Translations under genes and position numbers: made by a program
In this document: piece after piece, positions 39,824-50,800 of the stretch
Position numbering within the stretch: position 1 is the first letter of the stretch
Layout: each line of letters begins with the position of its first letter
Notes under the pieces: model-generated
Databases searched by the model: none
The model's input: the letters and a program-made list of their open reading frames with translations, nothing else
What the model was told of the DNA's origin: nothing
Virus record (IMG/VR): IMGVR_UViG_3300027792_000292
Span: 1 to 64,000 of that record
DNA length: 64,000 nt
Source: a virus
Reading direction: 5' to 3' (one strand)

Positions 39824-40471
39824 ATGATAAGACCAAAAATAACAGTAATAGATGCTAAATCTACCCCATTAATTGCTGATAGTACAGTAAGAATAAGGGC
39901 TGCATCATTTGTCTATGAAAATAATTGGGTAAATTTTGAGGGCACCTTATTCAATGTTACTGACTATATATCAAGTGTAGTAGTATCCCCAAGGACTAGG
40001 TTCTTCATTAATAGGAATTATGCAGTTTATCTTGTCGTAGGTTTAACTAAAGATGGAGAAATTACAGTATTAGAGGGGCCTCAAGTAGATATTACAAAAC
40101 AAACTGTGATACCTGCTCCAGATACGTTCAATATTATCCCTTTGGTAGGCATCACCCTGATACAGGATGGAACGACCGATATGATTAACGGGTTTAAACC
40201 GTTAAAAGATACCAACGTAACTTTCTTCTCTGGGACTGGAAATGTAATTGATAAAAATAAACTTGGAGACCCTGGAATTGATAGCAATGATTTCGGGCAC
40301 ACAGGAGTTCAGGGGTTGACTGGAAGTGAAGGTACTAACGGCATTACGGGGTATGCAGGAGTAACGGGGCATAAAGGAAGAATGATTCCTGGAGATGTAG
40401 GTGACACAGGACTAAATGGTATGACAGGTATAAATTGGGCTATACATATCCCATTTAAGCTATTCTTTTAA
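39824..40471 (+). CDS. Short fibre protein with shared N-terminal domain and collagen-like tail
   Basis: A 215-residue protein. Residues about 1-145 form a beta-rich domain clearly related to that of the next gene (both have a (N/D)xWVxF strand, a PR-x-(R/L)F stretch and an L-(I/V)-x-L-I-Q-D-G strand). Residues about 147-206 are collagen-like Gly-X-Y triplets (GHTGVQGLTGSEGTNGITG), with a break at KGRMIP, ending in a short hydrophobic WAIHIPFKLFF tail. There is no binding domain beyond the collagen part, unlike its paralogue, so it looks like a truncated or minimal fibre. ATG follows AGGATTAAGT. Confidence 0.6.
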   Translation: MIRPKITVIDAKSTPLIADSTVRIRAASFVYENNWVNFEGTLFNVTDYISSVVVSPRTRFFINRNYAVYLVVGLTKDGEITVLEGPQVDITKQTVIPAPDTFNIIPLVGITLIQDGTTDMINGFKPLKDTNVTFFSGTGNVIDKNKLGDPGIDSNDFGHTGVQGLTGSEGTNGITGYAGVTGHKGRMIPGDVGDTGLNGMTGINWAIHIPFKLFF

Positions 40472-40502
40472 CTAATAATCTAATAATAAAACAAGGCATA
40501 TT

Positions 40503-41405
40503 ATGGGTTTAAGTACAAGAAAAGAAGGGGACTTTACTACAATTACTAAAGACGCGACTGTTTATGGGGATAATATAGTCTTCATAAGAGGCGGCTCCGT
40601 AATAATTAATGATACATGGGTTCACTTTAATGACATTACTATTGATATAAAAAAAGCTATAGATGACTATATAAAAAGTAGTCCGAGACTATTTAATGCC
40701 AGAAAAGGTATCATATATATACTTATATGCATGACAGAATCAAGTTCTATAGTATTAGTTCCAAGTATTTCTTTTTTACAGACTACCTCAGGAGAGATAA
40801 GGTCTTTTCCAGATCTTTCAGGAAAACTTCCTCTTCTTATGGTAAAATTGATTCAGGATGGGTCTTTCGGTTTAACCGGGTACAATCCCATTACAAAAAA
40901 TGATATACAGATATATGATGGTTATGGTAATTTTACGTTAAAAGGAGATCTTGGGGATACTGGTGCTAAAGGAGATACTGGAGCTTTAGGGATAACAGGG
41001 GTACAGGGGCTAACAGGTCATGGGGGTATAACAGGAAATCCTGGGATAACAGGGATAGATGGTATCTCAGTTAAAGGTGTAACAGGGCATGTTGGTAATG
41101 CTGGAGATCGCATCCCGTGGTTTACTCCTGATCGTGTAGCCTTACCGATAGTAGACTTTATAGGTGCTCCTACTGGTGGAAATATAACATATACAGTTGC
41201 ATTTACTGATTTGTCTACTGGGAATCCTACAGAGTGGTTTTGGGATTTTGGAGATGGAGAATCGTCAACTGAACAAAATCCTGTTCACGAATACTATTTT
41301 CCAGATGTTTTAGATAATCCTATATTACATGATGTATATCTTAGAGTAGAGAATGAAGCTGGTTACGGAGAAGAGTTAAAGTTTGATTACATAGTTATAG
41401 CTTAA
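40503..41405 (+). CDS. Fibre protein: shared N-terminal domain, collagen-like stretch, PKD tip
   Basis: A 300-residue paralogue of the preceding gene. The N-terminal domain (about 1-145) aligns with it through strands such as LLMVKLIQDGSFGLTGYNP. Residues about 147-203 are collagen-like (GDTGAKGDTGALGITGVQG). Residues about 215-300 are one PKD domain with FWDFGDGESSTEQNP. The architecture (attachment domain, trimerising collagen stalk, Ig-like tip) is that of a short tail fibre or decoration fibre. The 31-base gap upstream has no strong ribosome binding site beyond AAGG. It precedes the large 1560-residue tail gene. Confidence 0.62.
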   Translation: MGLSTRKEGDFTTITKDATVYGDNIVFIRGGSVIINDTWVHFNDITIDIKKAIDDYIKSSPRLFNARKGIIYILICMTESSSIVLVPSISFLQTTSGEIRSFPDLSGKLPLLMVKLIQDGSFGLTGYNPITKNDIQIYDGYGNFTLKGDLGDTGAKGDTGALGITGVQGLTGHGGITGNPGITGIDGISVKGVTGHVGNAGDRIPWFTPDRVALPIVDFIGAPTGGNITYTVAFTDLSTGNPTEWFWDFGDGESSTEQNPVHEYYFPDVLDNPILHDVYLRVENEAGYGEELKFDYIVIA

Positions 41406-41419
41406 AATAAACAGGTATT

Positions 41420-44400
41420 ATGAAAACTATATCTAATCTGAGCGAAACTGAAAAGCTAGGTAAGAGACGCTTTAAAAGTGGTATCGAGTTTGAGAAGCAG
41501 GTAAGAGACCTTACTGCTACTATACAAACTCGACTATTAAGTGTTTTGCCCAGTAATTATCCTAAGAATAATAGTACAAATTTAGGATTGATGTATAAGG
41601 CTATTGCTCATGAATTGGCGCTGCTTCAAACGTCTTTGTCTGATATAATTGAAGACCAATATCATACTACAACCAGAATAGAATACATATATCAAATCCT
41701 TGGGGATCTTCTTTTTCTTGGTTCGAAGTCCATCAACGAAAATCTTGCAGACACAGAATATAGAGACTTCTTAATAAAGGTAAGAAATGCCTATTTTGTA
41801 GGAAGCTCAAAAGATAACATAGAATCTTCTGTTTCGGACATACTTGGATTACCTGTTACCCTAAAAGAGTTATATCTTGAGTTAAGAAATCCAGAGACTT
41901 CCTATACATTAAAAGATACTAACAAGATGTTTTTTGACATCTTGATGGACTCGGTAACAGCCTCATCTAACATTGGTAATATGCTGGAAGATATAAGATT
42001 TTTTATCAATCTTATAAAGCCTGCTCATACCCTATATGATACAAGACTAATCTATACAGAATCTTTCGAAAATAATGATGGGGCCTGTGAACCAGTGTAT
42101 GATGATATTGAGATAACGGAAGATATATATGATACGGATAGAATGTATGTTATCACCTATCTTACTACAAAAATATCTCAACTGGAGATTGCCAGTGCTT
42201 TGCCCACTGGAGGAGTTATAGCAGAAATTGATACATTAAATAGGGTTATTATTTTTACAGATAACAGGATTTTAGTCTATAGGGTAAGCACAACAATAAT
42301 TCATAGGGATTTGTCAGATGTTGAAACAACAATTTCGGCAGATGACCTTGATGTAGGAGATTATTTAGAATTTGTAGGTACAGTAGATAGTAGCACAACA
42401 TCCTCCATCATAGATACGGATTGGCTATATACAGGGATTATTTCAGATATTAATGCAACTACTGAACTTGTAACTTTAGAAGATGGAAGTATTATTACAT
42501 ATAATGATGATACTTTAGCATATACAAGAGATGGAGCCGGGGAGCATAGAATAGAAGTAACTGACGTAGAAATAGGTCAGACTATCATATTCAGAGCAAA
42601 AAAGTACACAGATGAATTTCAGTTCTATAACGTCCCCACACAGGTTCAAAGTAACTACTATAAGCAATTTGATAGGGCTGTGGTAGAAAGACCTTTTTTC
42701 CAGGAGAATGTAAAAAAGGTCTTTGAAACGAGAGATGATATTGAAGAAGGATACCATGTTATTGTTGAAGACGGTATTGCTAAAGTAGTATTGGTTGATG
42801 GGAGATTTTACAAACAGTTAAACAAGAAAACTTATAAAAACGTAAAGATAACAAGGTACAGTTTATTTATAGACAATACCTATCAGGCTACTTTAAGTTA
42901 TGAAGAGCCGAATAATATTCAGGGCTTAGATGAAATAAAGAATACCTTCGCTGAAGACTATGGTTTTACAGGATTAAATGTTCCAAGTACTGACTACCAG
43001 ATAAAGATATATCATACAGGAGAACTAAAAGAATCATCTACTGACAGCGTGCTACAAACAAGCTATGATGATACAACCCATCTTTGCGACAGGCGTGCTG
43101 GGTGCTCTTTGCTCCCAATGTATGAAGATACCAGAAAGTACTGGACATGGCCTGACCTACAGCTTGTATCTGGATTCTTCAATAGCGTAGACCTTATTTA
43201 TGTATCTCCAGACATTTCAGGTCATAGTGTCCCAGGTTATTTTAGAATCTCAGATGATCCTAATAGCTATAGTGCCCCTATCCTGCCTATGTTTGGACCT
43301 TCAGGAGAATTAGCCACAGCAGCAGATTTGATTGTTTATCTCAATGGCTTAAAGGTAGAGGATGCCATAGATTCGGTTGATCCGTGGACAGGAATCATAT
43401 TCCTTAACTTCCTCCCACCATCAAACTCTAAAATCAGAGTGGATTATTACTACTCAAAGAGATATCCAGACCCAGTAAATTATACTGTATATGACCAGAA
43501 TAATTTAAAGTCTTATTATATAGATGAAACCGGAAATAAAGTATATAGAACTAAAAATTTGATACACCAAGATATAGGAGCCTCTTTTTCAATTATGCAG
43601 GGTCTTACTGGACCCTCTCCGAGACTTAGATGGCCTTTCCCAGTAAATGATCCGATGCTATTAGGGGATGATACTGATTATCAAATGAATCTTTTCCCTA
43701 TATTGAACAGGACAGGTCAACTTGCTTTTCCTGATGATATCTCTGTCTCTATCGGTTCAGTAGTAACTTCAAAACAAGTAAGCACCGCTATAGGATTAGA
43801 TGTAGTAGGAATGCCTAATATCCCAACAGGAATCACAGGTGGCGATACCATAGTAATAGATGCCACTAATTATTTGGATAATACACTTATATATAGTATT
43901 GTTGGACTTACAGGTATTGTTGGTATTACGGGCACTGAAGGGATAACCGGGGATATAGGAGTGGTTATCAATTCTCCTTTTCCTGTAGCATCCCAAACAC
44001 TATTTGAAAGCACTATAATAAGATACACTGGTGTTACAGGAGCCGTAGAAAGTGTAAGACCTCTACTTGGTCATGTAAAGATTAACTTTTTACCCCCATC
44101 AGGTTCAGTCCTGAAGTTTGAGTACTACTATACGCATTTTGAAAGAAAATATAGATTTCAGACAGATTACACAAATGATTATTCAAAAACATTAGACCCA
44201 GGGTGGCATTACCAAGACTCGGGGTCTTTACCAGATATTTCCTATGGTCCAAGGTTTGGGTATAGCTTAGTTTTGGATTATGGTGTCACAGGGATGAGAG
44301 ACCCTGTTATTGATTTTGAGATGTTGAAGAAAATAGGGTACCGCTATCGTGCTTTCAATCTGTCACACAGTGCTGTTCTTAATTCATCGGATACGCTTGA

Positions 44401-46102
44401 GAATGATACCTATGACAAGTCTGGATTAAGAGCCTCTCTTGGAACAGGATCAAACACGTTAGACCGTTATGATTTGACTTTCAGCCCAGAATATTTGACT
44501 GATACCGACCCGAATGTAGTGCTTAATGATAACTACCTAAAGAAAGATATTCCGGCAGCTACTCAGTTGTATCCTGGAACTCCTCCTTTCGTGAAGACTT
44601 TTACGGATGACGGTCATGCTAAACTATTTATACTTCCTGAAGGTGAAGATACCTATGTAGAAGCAGACCTTGTTCAGCATGATTTGAAAGCAGGATTTAC
44701 TATTATTGATTCAGACGAGTCTGGTCTAATAGACCATAATAAAGTATGTGCTTATCCGATAAATCAAAAGATTAACCTGTACTCAGATCTGAAGATAGAA
44801 GAGTTTAGTAATGGTGGTTTTGATGCCCCGATCTCAACAATAACCGAGGGAAGTAGAACCATACCTTTTAAAATGCTGATGATTGATCAGTACTATCCCA
44901 ATAGAGAAATGAGAGTAAATGACTATTTGGATTACATAAATAGAGTTCCTTTTGATATCCAGGAAGGACGAGCCAAAACATTAAATGGATCAAAGACTAT
45001 AAAGAGTATTGATAAAAACTGGCTTGTACTACATATAGGAGATCAAATAACTCTAAAGAATATACCTAAAAGGATTTGGAATACAACACTTAGAGAATAT
45101 GAAACGATTATAGAAGATGTTATTTATACGATAGTAGAGGTCATAGATAGTGCTACTATAAGACTGCATACTTCATTTAAAGAGGTAAGTGGTACATATG
45201 ACTATTCTATAACAAGACATGTAGTATTCAATGTAGATACGTATTTGAATAAAGTAACTAGGAACATAGTTTTTAAGGCAGGTAATCCTTTTACCTATGG
45301 ATTTACACAGTCCTACTTGGAGCATTTTCCTGGGTACAGTACAGGTGACACAGGTTTTGGTTTCCAGATGACTTTCACTGATTCTGACCCTGATCCGTAT
45401 CCGATGAATCCAAATAACCCCAATATAAATGGTTTTCCTGCGGGATCTCAACTTTTATCGTCTGAAATAATAAAAGAAAACGGCAAATCAGTATATTACC
45501 ATATTACAGGACATGCAGGTTTTACAGGGCCTAGCGGAGCGGTTGACTTAGGTATTACAGGACCCACCAATGAAACCAACCCTACAATAGTTGATGGGGA
45601 TGATAAGTACTTCATTCCTGGTGGAGAAACAGGATACTTTTTATCCTATAGTGAGGCTGAATACAGAGTACAATGGAGGAACTGGGATCAAGACATAATG
45701 ATAGTGAGTTTTGGTGGTTTAACAGGCCCTAATGCGGGAGTTATCATAGAAGATCCAATAAACATGTTGGATGATTACGCAGAAGGTTTAAGAAGAAGTT
45801 ATTGGAGTAATAGTTTGGGTTTTACGGGATTAGTTCATAACTTCTATTTTGGATCGGTTATAGAAACATCTAAGAACGAAAGTACGATTGTAAATACAGT
45901 AGATTACCCGGAGGGGTTGATTGTTCTTACTGATTCGGAAGCGGTAGAGATAGAAGACTTACTTAATCTATCTATAGATCCAACAGATGTTGTGTTAAAT
46001 CTTAATAACACCCAATATGCTTTGCGTACAAGGATAGTTAGGGAATTACTATTTGATAATACAGTAAGAGTAACTGAAATAAGAGAATTTGAGAGACCCT
46101 AA
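41420..46102 (+). CDS. Large tail/baseplate protein (1560 aa) with tail-protein-I-like N-terminus
   Basis: The N-terminal 200 residues are helical (FEKQVRDLTATIQTRLLSVL, then LLFLGSKSINENLADTEYRD and a helix with SDILGLPVTL), which resembles phage tail protein I-like baseplate proteins that link wedges to fibres. The rest is beta-rich. Two segments near residues 630-690 and 870-915 share the pattern x-x-L-P-P-S-x-S-x-(I/L)-(R/K)-x-x-Y-Y-Y, evidence of an internal duplication. Short collagen-like insertions occur (near 826-850: GLTGIVGITGTEGITGDIG), and further TG-rich islands appear in loops. It follows the fibre cassette with a 14-base gap. A baseplate-to-fibre connector is likely; I did not find an enzyme motif. 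Confidence 0.55.
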   Translation: MKTISNLSETEKLGKRRFKSGIEFEKQVRDLTATIQTRLLSVLPSNYPKNNSTNLGLMYKAIAHELALLQTSLSDIIEDQYHTTTRIEYIYQILGDLLFLGSKSINENLADTEYRDFLIKVRNAYFVGSSKDNIESSVSDILGLPVTLKELYLELRNPETSYTLKDTNKMFFDILMDSVTASSNIGNMLEDIRFFINLIKPAHTLYDTRLIYTESFENNDGACEPVYDDIEITEDIYDTDRMYVITYLTTKISQLEIASALPTGGVIAEIDTLNRVIIFTDNRILVYRVSTTIIHRDLSDVETTISADDLDVGDYLEFVGTVDSSTTSSIIDTDWLYTGIISDINATTELVTLEDGSIITYNDDTLAYTRDGAGEHRIEVTDVEIGQTIIFRAKKYTDEFQFYNVPTQVQSNYYKQFDRAVVERPFFQENVKKVFETRDDIEEGYHVIVEDGIAKVVLVDGRFYKQLNKKTYKNVKITRYSLFIDNTYQATLSYEEPNNIQGLDEIKNTFAEDYGFTGLNVPSTDYQIKIYHTGELKESSTDSVLQTSYDDTTHLCDRRAGCSLLPMYEDTRKYWTWPDLQLVSGFFNSVDLIYVSPDISGHSVPGYFRISDDPNSYSAPILPMFGPSGELATAADLIVYLNGLKVEDAIDSVDPWTGIIFLNFLPPSNSKIRVDYYYSKRYPDPVNYTVYDQNNLKSYYIDETGNKVYRTKNLIHQDIGASFSIMQGLTGPSPRLRWPFPVNDPMLLGDDTDYQMNLFPILNRTGQLAFPDDISVSIGSVVTSKQVSTAIGLDVVGMPNIPTGITGGDTIVIDATNYLDNTLIYSIVGLTGIVGITGTEGITGDIGVVINSPFPVASQTLFESTIIRYTGVTGAVESVRPLLGHVKINFLPPSGSVLKFEYYYTHFERKYRFQTDYTNDYSKTLDPGWHYQDSGSLPDISYGPRFGYSLVLDYGVTGMRDPVIDFEMLKKIGYRYRAFNLSHSAVLNSSDTLENDTYDKSGLRASLGTGSNTLDRYDLTFSPEYLTDTDPNVVLNDNYLKKDIPAATQLYPGTPPFVKTFTDDGHAKLFILPEGEDTYVEADLVQHDLKAGFTIIDSDESGLIDHNKVCAYPINQKINLYSDLKIEEFSNGGFDAPISTITEGSRTIPFKMLMIDQYYPNREMRVNDYLDYINRVPFDIQEGRAKTLNGSKTIKSIDKNWLVLHIGDQITLKNIPKRIWNTTLREYETIIEDVIYTIVEVIDSATIRLHTSFKEVSGTYDYSITRHVVFNVDTYLNKVTRNIVFKAGNPFTYGFTQSYLEHFPGYSTGDTGFGFQMTFTDSDPDPYPMNPNNPNINGFPAGSQLLSSEIIKENGKSVYYHITGHAGFTGPSGAVDLGITGPTNETNPTIVDGDDKYFIPGGETGYFLSYSEAEYRVQWRNWDQDIMIVSFGGLTGPNAGVIIEDPINMLDDYAEGLRRSYWSNSLGFTGLVHNFYFGSVIETSKNESTIVNTVDYPEGLIVLTDSEAVEIEDLLNLSIDPTDVVLNLNNTQYALRTRIVRELLFDNTVRVTEIREFERP

Positions 46103-46135
46103 GTATGAGTAGAAAAGTTTCATAAGTTATTTTAG

Positions 46136-46161
46136 AGGAATTTAAGAAGCTTAACATTCCT
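46136..46161 (+). other. Strong hairpin in the 46103-46260 gap
   Basis: In the 158-base gap after the 1560-residue tail gene, AGGAAT/ATTCCT enclose TTAAG/CTTAA around an AAG loop, giving an 11-base-pair stem with one bulged C. The following sequence ATTTAAAG is not a convincing U-tract, so a classic terminator is uncertain. A processing site or partial terminator is possible. The rest of the gap shows only AT-rich sequence and the AAAAAGGAAAAATT ribosome binding site of the next gene. Confidence 0.5.
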
Positions 46162-46260
46162 ATTTAAAGTCTCACGTTCCCTAATAATCTACTAATGAAA
46201 AGTACTATTTATAGGTATAGGTTATTTTTGGTCATTTTTATAGAATAAAAAGGAAAAATT

Positions 46261-46842
46261 ATGAGTCTCTTAAAAGAAACCATAAAAGGGCTTAATAAGA
46301 TAGTTATGTCTATAGGATCAGCTATAAGGTATAAGGAACAAACCCCGCGATTAAAAGGGGAATTGTTTATTAAAGCCTATGAAAAAGGGGTATTAGTATA
46401 TGATTATAGGAAGCATAATATAATAGTAAATACTGCCTCCATTCTAATTGCGCGTCTGTTAAAAGACAATACTGAACCTACTAAAGGGATTTCATACCTA
46501 GCAGTCGGTAGCGGTGCTTCTGGTTGGAATCCGTTTGATCCTCCTGCTCCTACGACTTCCCAGACTCTTCTTGAGAGCGAATTTGAAAGAAAAGCAATAG
46601 GGTTATCGACCTTTGTGAACCCTGAAACTGGGGAACCTACGACAAGTGATACTAACATCGTAGATTATTCAGTAACTTTCGGAGAAGCAGAGGCGATAGG
46701 ACCGATCATGGAAATGTCTTTATTCGGAGGGGATGCTACTTCTGAACGTAATACAGGCGGGATGGTAAATTGGAGAACTTTTCCAGTTTTAAATAAGACT
46801 AATAGTATGACCCTAACAATTATTTTTAGAATAACATCATAA
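46261..46842 (+). CDS. Virion structural protein, 193 aa
   Basis: Function not proven. The pattern of an N-terminal helix followed by beta strands (YLAVGSGASGWNPFDPPAPT, then LLESEFERKAIGLSTFVNPE, and TVTFGEAEAIGPIMEMSLFGG with an NTGGMVNWRTFP strand) resembles small phage tail/fibre-associated structural proteins that I have seen beside fibre genes in large phages. The text GMVNWRTFPVLNKTNSMTLT is a characteristic closing segment. It is preceded by the hairpin-containing gap and a good AAAAAGGAAAAATT site, so it may begin a separate transcription or translation unit. The next gene starts one base after its stop. Confidence 0.5.
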   Translation: MSLLKETIKGLNKIVMSIGSAIRYKEQTPRLKGELFIKAYEKGVLVYDYRKHNIIVNTASILIARLLKDNTEPTKGISYLAVGSGASGWNPFDPPAPTTSQTLLESEFERKAIGLSTFVNPETGEPTTSDTNIVDYSVTFGEAEAIGPIMEMSLFGGDATSERNTGGMVNWRTFPVLNKTNSMTLTIIFRITS

Positions 46843-46843
46843 T

Positions 46844-47827
46844 ATGAAGCATTTGATTAAGAAATATTCCCTAAGCAGGTCCAACGTTATAGGACATGTC
46901 AGAGTTAATGACTCAGGTATCTGTATTATTGCTAAGGATAATGTCATTAGGACTATTGTTAATGGGTGTGATATATTTAATATACCAATGGATAAGAATG
47001 CTATAGATGTAGTAGCACATGTACTAGCTAATATAGTATTTCTACTTAATAAGGCTGAGGATAAGCCTAAGATAGTTATAATAACAGATGATTGGAATAC
47101 AGATGGTGAATACCCTTCTACAGAATTGTTAGATAAAACTATAAAGTATGTTAAACCGCAAGTACAAGAAAATAACTTAGTAATTAAGAAAAAGGAACAA
47201 GGAGAAAGAAATATAAGTCAATTTCTTTCTCCTAATTTTTCATCTGGAACACCTATATCCACAGATATCCTTAAAAGGAATTTAGAAGTTTTGAGTGGTA
47301 AGCTTAGAGGTGTTACCGCAGTACTTCAAGAGGGTACTGACTATGGGATGATGCTAACAAGAAGAAAACTAATAAATTCTATGTGGGGAGCTAAGCCCAC
47401 ACAATTGTTTTTAGAAAGTGCTCGATTGAAACTATCTGAAAACTCTGAAAGTACAGTAAAGCTGGATTTTTTTTGTGACCTGATTGATAAAGGTTTAAAT
47501 CAATTAGTTAGTAAAACAAGAGAACTGAGTAATGGTGAAAATATCAAATATATCTGTAACATATTGATTCCAGATATAATTAGTAATTATGAGGCTATTA
47601 AGAATATAATAATAAAAGGTGTAATAGCCCTGACTCCATTAATTTATTTAGATGAGATTTTTCAAAAAAATACTAGTTTTCCATCGAGTTGGTTTGTATC
47701 GGATGAGTTAATGGGTGACATAGTAAATTCATACGATAACCTAATTGCTTTTTTAGCAACGATACCAAAGATAGAATCAAGGGTAATATTTCCATTAGAT
47801 TTCTATAAGCACCAGATATCTCAGTAA
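46844..47827 (+). CDS. Protein of unknown function, 327 aa
   Basis: I do not recognise this family. The N-terminal half (about 1-90) mixes short beta strands and helices (HVRVNDSGICIIAKDNVIR, then IDVVAHVLANIVFLLNKAED), and a KIVIITDDW strand near residue 85 looks like a Rossmann-type strand without a nucleotide motif. The middle and C-terminal parts are helical. No signal peptide or transmembrane helix is evident. The start sits one base after the stop of the 193-residue structural gene, and the following structural gene begins 13 bases after its stop, so it belongs to the virion block and may be a minor structural or assembly protein. Confidence 0.45.
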   Translation: MKHLIKKYSLSRSNVIGHVRVNDSGICIIAKDNVIRTIVNGCDIFNIPMDKNAIDVVAHVLANIVFLLNKAEDKPKIVIITDDWNTDGEYPSTELLDKTIKYVKPQVQENNLVIKKKEQGERNISQFLSPNFSSGTPISTDILKRNLEVLSGKLRGVTAVLQEGTDYGMMLTRRKLINSMWGAKPTQLFLESARLKLSENSESTVKLDFFCDLIDKGLNQLVSKTRELSNGENIKYICNILIPDIISNYEAIKNIIIKGVIALTPLIYLDEIFQKNTSFPSSWFVSDELMGDIVNSYDNLIAFLATIPKIESRVIFPLDFYKHQISQ

Positions 47828-47839
47828 TAGGAAATGAAA

Positions 47840-50800
47840 ATGAGTGATAACTTTGGAAATTTACAGAGCCGCGTTCTTGATGTAGACGGACGTAACCTGG
47901 ATAATGTTGTATTCCAGGAAACACGTCAGTGTCTTACATCTGAACTTAATCTAATAAATCAGATAGCCTCTCTTAAGCAGCAACAAGGACTTAAGGCTAT
48001 TATGCCTTCAGGCTGGTTAAAAGTTGATACAGTAGAAGATACCAATGCTTTAAATGCTATAGATTATACAACTGAGCAAAATTCTGAAGATAGAGCACGT
48101 AGTGGTCAAACTCTAACATCAAAAACATACGCAGCTAATAGCTTTAAACTTATATCTCGTAGCGATAGTAACGTGGCAGTTGTTAATGGGTGGCCTCTTG
48201 TAATTTCTGGTTCTAACTCTTCCGATGAGAATAATATTATCACTCTTCCACCACCTTCTGGTAGTAGCTATAGGTATGATTTGGTTTTCTTAGAAGTATG
48301 GAAAAAGCTTATAGGGGAAAATGATAACATATATCCTTATGGTAATACTCAGGCTATACCATTGACGGATAATGAGATAGTTTGGGATAGGCTTGGGTAT
48401 GAAACTACAAAAAGAGTACAGATACAGTATAGAATAAGAACTTACATAAGTTCTTACTATATAAATCCTGTAGATTTTGATGCATACCCTGAAGGACTTG
48501 GCTCTAGTATGGTTAAAGCTGTAGGAGGCAATAGCTCAGGAAGCTACACATCGTTAGCATTCTCCAATTTTGGCTCTGAAGATCCAGGTTTATATATTGC
48601 TGGTACAGGTTCTGATGATGATAAAGAAACATTGAATACTGTTGATGGATATGTTTACGCCATTCCTATGTACATTGTATATCGCAGAGCAGAATCCGAT
48701 TTTGGTTCCACGCAAACACATGGTGCCGGAATAAATCAATCAGAACTGATTACAGGTTTTAGGTCAGACAGACCAGATGCTCTATATCTAAATATAGTGA
48801 ATAACACGGATATTATTGATATAAGGCATCAGATAGTTACCTCAGGGCAACATTTAGATCTTATAGCAAGAAGAACATTTAGAAAGCTCGTAGCTGGAGA
48901 ACTCACCACTACAAAGAGTAAGGGTTTTGGAGTAAGCGGTGTCAGGGTTGTAAATTCTGGCGGCTCAAAACTTTTGAAACTTGAACAGGTTAACGGTAAT
49001 ACTATAGATGCTCCGAACATTGGAAGCGGGGTATCTGGTTCTGCTTTCAAGAAAAGAGTATATGCAAACTGTGCTATTACAAAAGATAACAATATTATTG
49101 CTGTTCCTGCAAATGGGCCCTCTGGAAGCTCTTGGATTGCAGAGCCTATTGCAGTATCTTCTTTTATTGATACTACAAATGGTACTGTTTCATCTTCTAA
49201 TAATTCTTTCTATGCCCCTGACCTTGGTGCTCCTGTTACTGGAATCACTTGTAACGGTACTACCGTAACTATTGATGCAGGTTCCAATATGATAGGGCAA
49301 TCAAGCACTGTAGTTCTTTATATGCAGTTTACCTATGAGTACAATGCCGGAAATAATGGATTAAAAGATGTTCCTAAAGAATTTTATGAGATATCAAAAG
49401 ATGTAAGAGTTCCTATAGCTACCCGAGATAATGATGTTTTATTGAGGTCTGATAATAGTTTGAACCCTTTACAGTTTGATACGAACGGTATTTGTATTTC
49501 AGACGCAGTGACTAATGAACAGGATTATGTTCATTATTGTGGCGGTCAATACACAGAAAACTATAATTTTGGGCATGACTTAGTTGTATTTAGAACATTA
49601 AATTCTGGAACCAGTATAAGTATAACATGTGACAATAAAAAACTAAATGGATATATTATACTTGGAGTGAAAAGTATTCAAGCTGAAGGAACCACAGGAT
49701 TTGGAGATTATAGGAATAATCTTGAGTTCACAATACAGAGAAGCACTACAGGCACCACAGTAGTCTATTCTATTGAAATAATCTCTACACTTCCAGCTAC
49801 TCCATGTAAGTTAAAGATAGCTTTGTATACTGGTTCAGGTGCATCTATAGCGGATTCAATAAAATTTTTTGAGATGTCAAAACAGGGTAGAGGAATCACT
49901 GACATTTATGAGATGATTGAAGTAACAGCAACAGCAGACGGAACTGGAAACTTTTGGATAGACACAGGTGACAAACCTATTATTGCGATAGCTTCCAGGA
50001 CATTAACACAAAGTGGATTTACGATTGGTAAGGCTTATGGATATTATACTGTAGGATCTTCGGAGACATTTACTGATTTATCTCGTTACACAACACTTAC
50101 TTTAGATGTTAATGAGAATCTTCCTGTATTAGAGACTCCTGAAGATGGTACGGATATTACATGGTTACCTACAAGAATTAAGCTTCATGCTGAAGATATT
50201 AATGCAGAGGGGGCTACAATAAAAGTTCCTGTATTAGTGCATAGCTATATATCCTCAGGTGAAAGTGCCTATAATATTTTTTATAAGCTAAATCCTTATC
50301 AGGGTATTTTGAATTCTGTGAAGTATGGTAGAATTGAAGCTGAAGCCCCAGCAATAATCACTTCAGAAGGTTCTGGTGCTATTACAGACTATACATATAC
50401 TACGGGTACCTGTGCTTTCTTAAAAGGTAGCAGAGACGTTGTTGGTACAAATACTTATTGGTCAAATAAGGTAAAAAATGGAGATTATATAAGAGTTACA
50501 TTAGGATCTTATTATTATCGTATACTTAGCGTAGATAGTGATACGCAGATTACTTTGGCTGAAACTTATGTACAAGATTCAGTTAGTACTCAATATGAGA
50601 TAATTAGATTAGATACTCCTGCTAACAACATATCTAACATAATAGATAGGATGCCGACTCATACTATTGAGGATTATACGGGTAAATCTTCCCCACTAAA
50701 TATTGTAACTTTGCCAGAAGCTTCTTTTTATGAAACGAGTCCAAAAGTACGAATACAGGACCCTCTCGATACAATCACGAATGATTTCATCTTGGGAAGT

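Noticed and set aside
27001-41405. Diversity-generating retroelement in the fibre cassette
   Set aside because: No reverse transcriptase gene and no template/variable repeat pair with adenine-directed differences was seen in this window.
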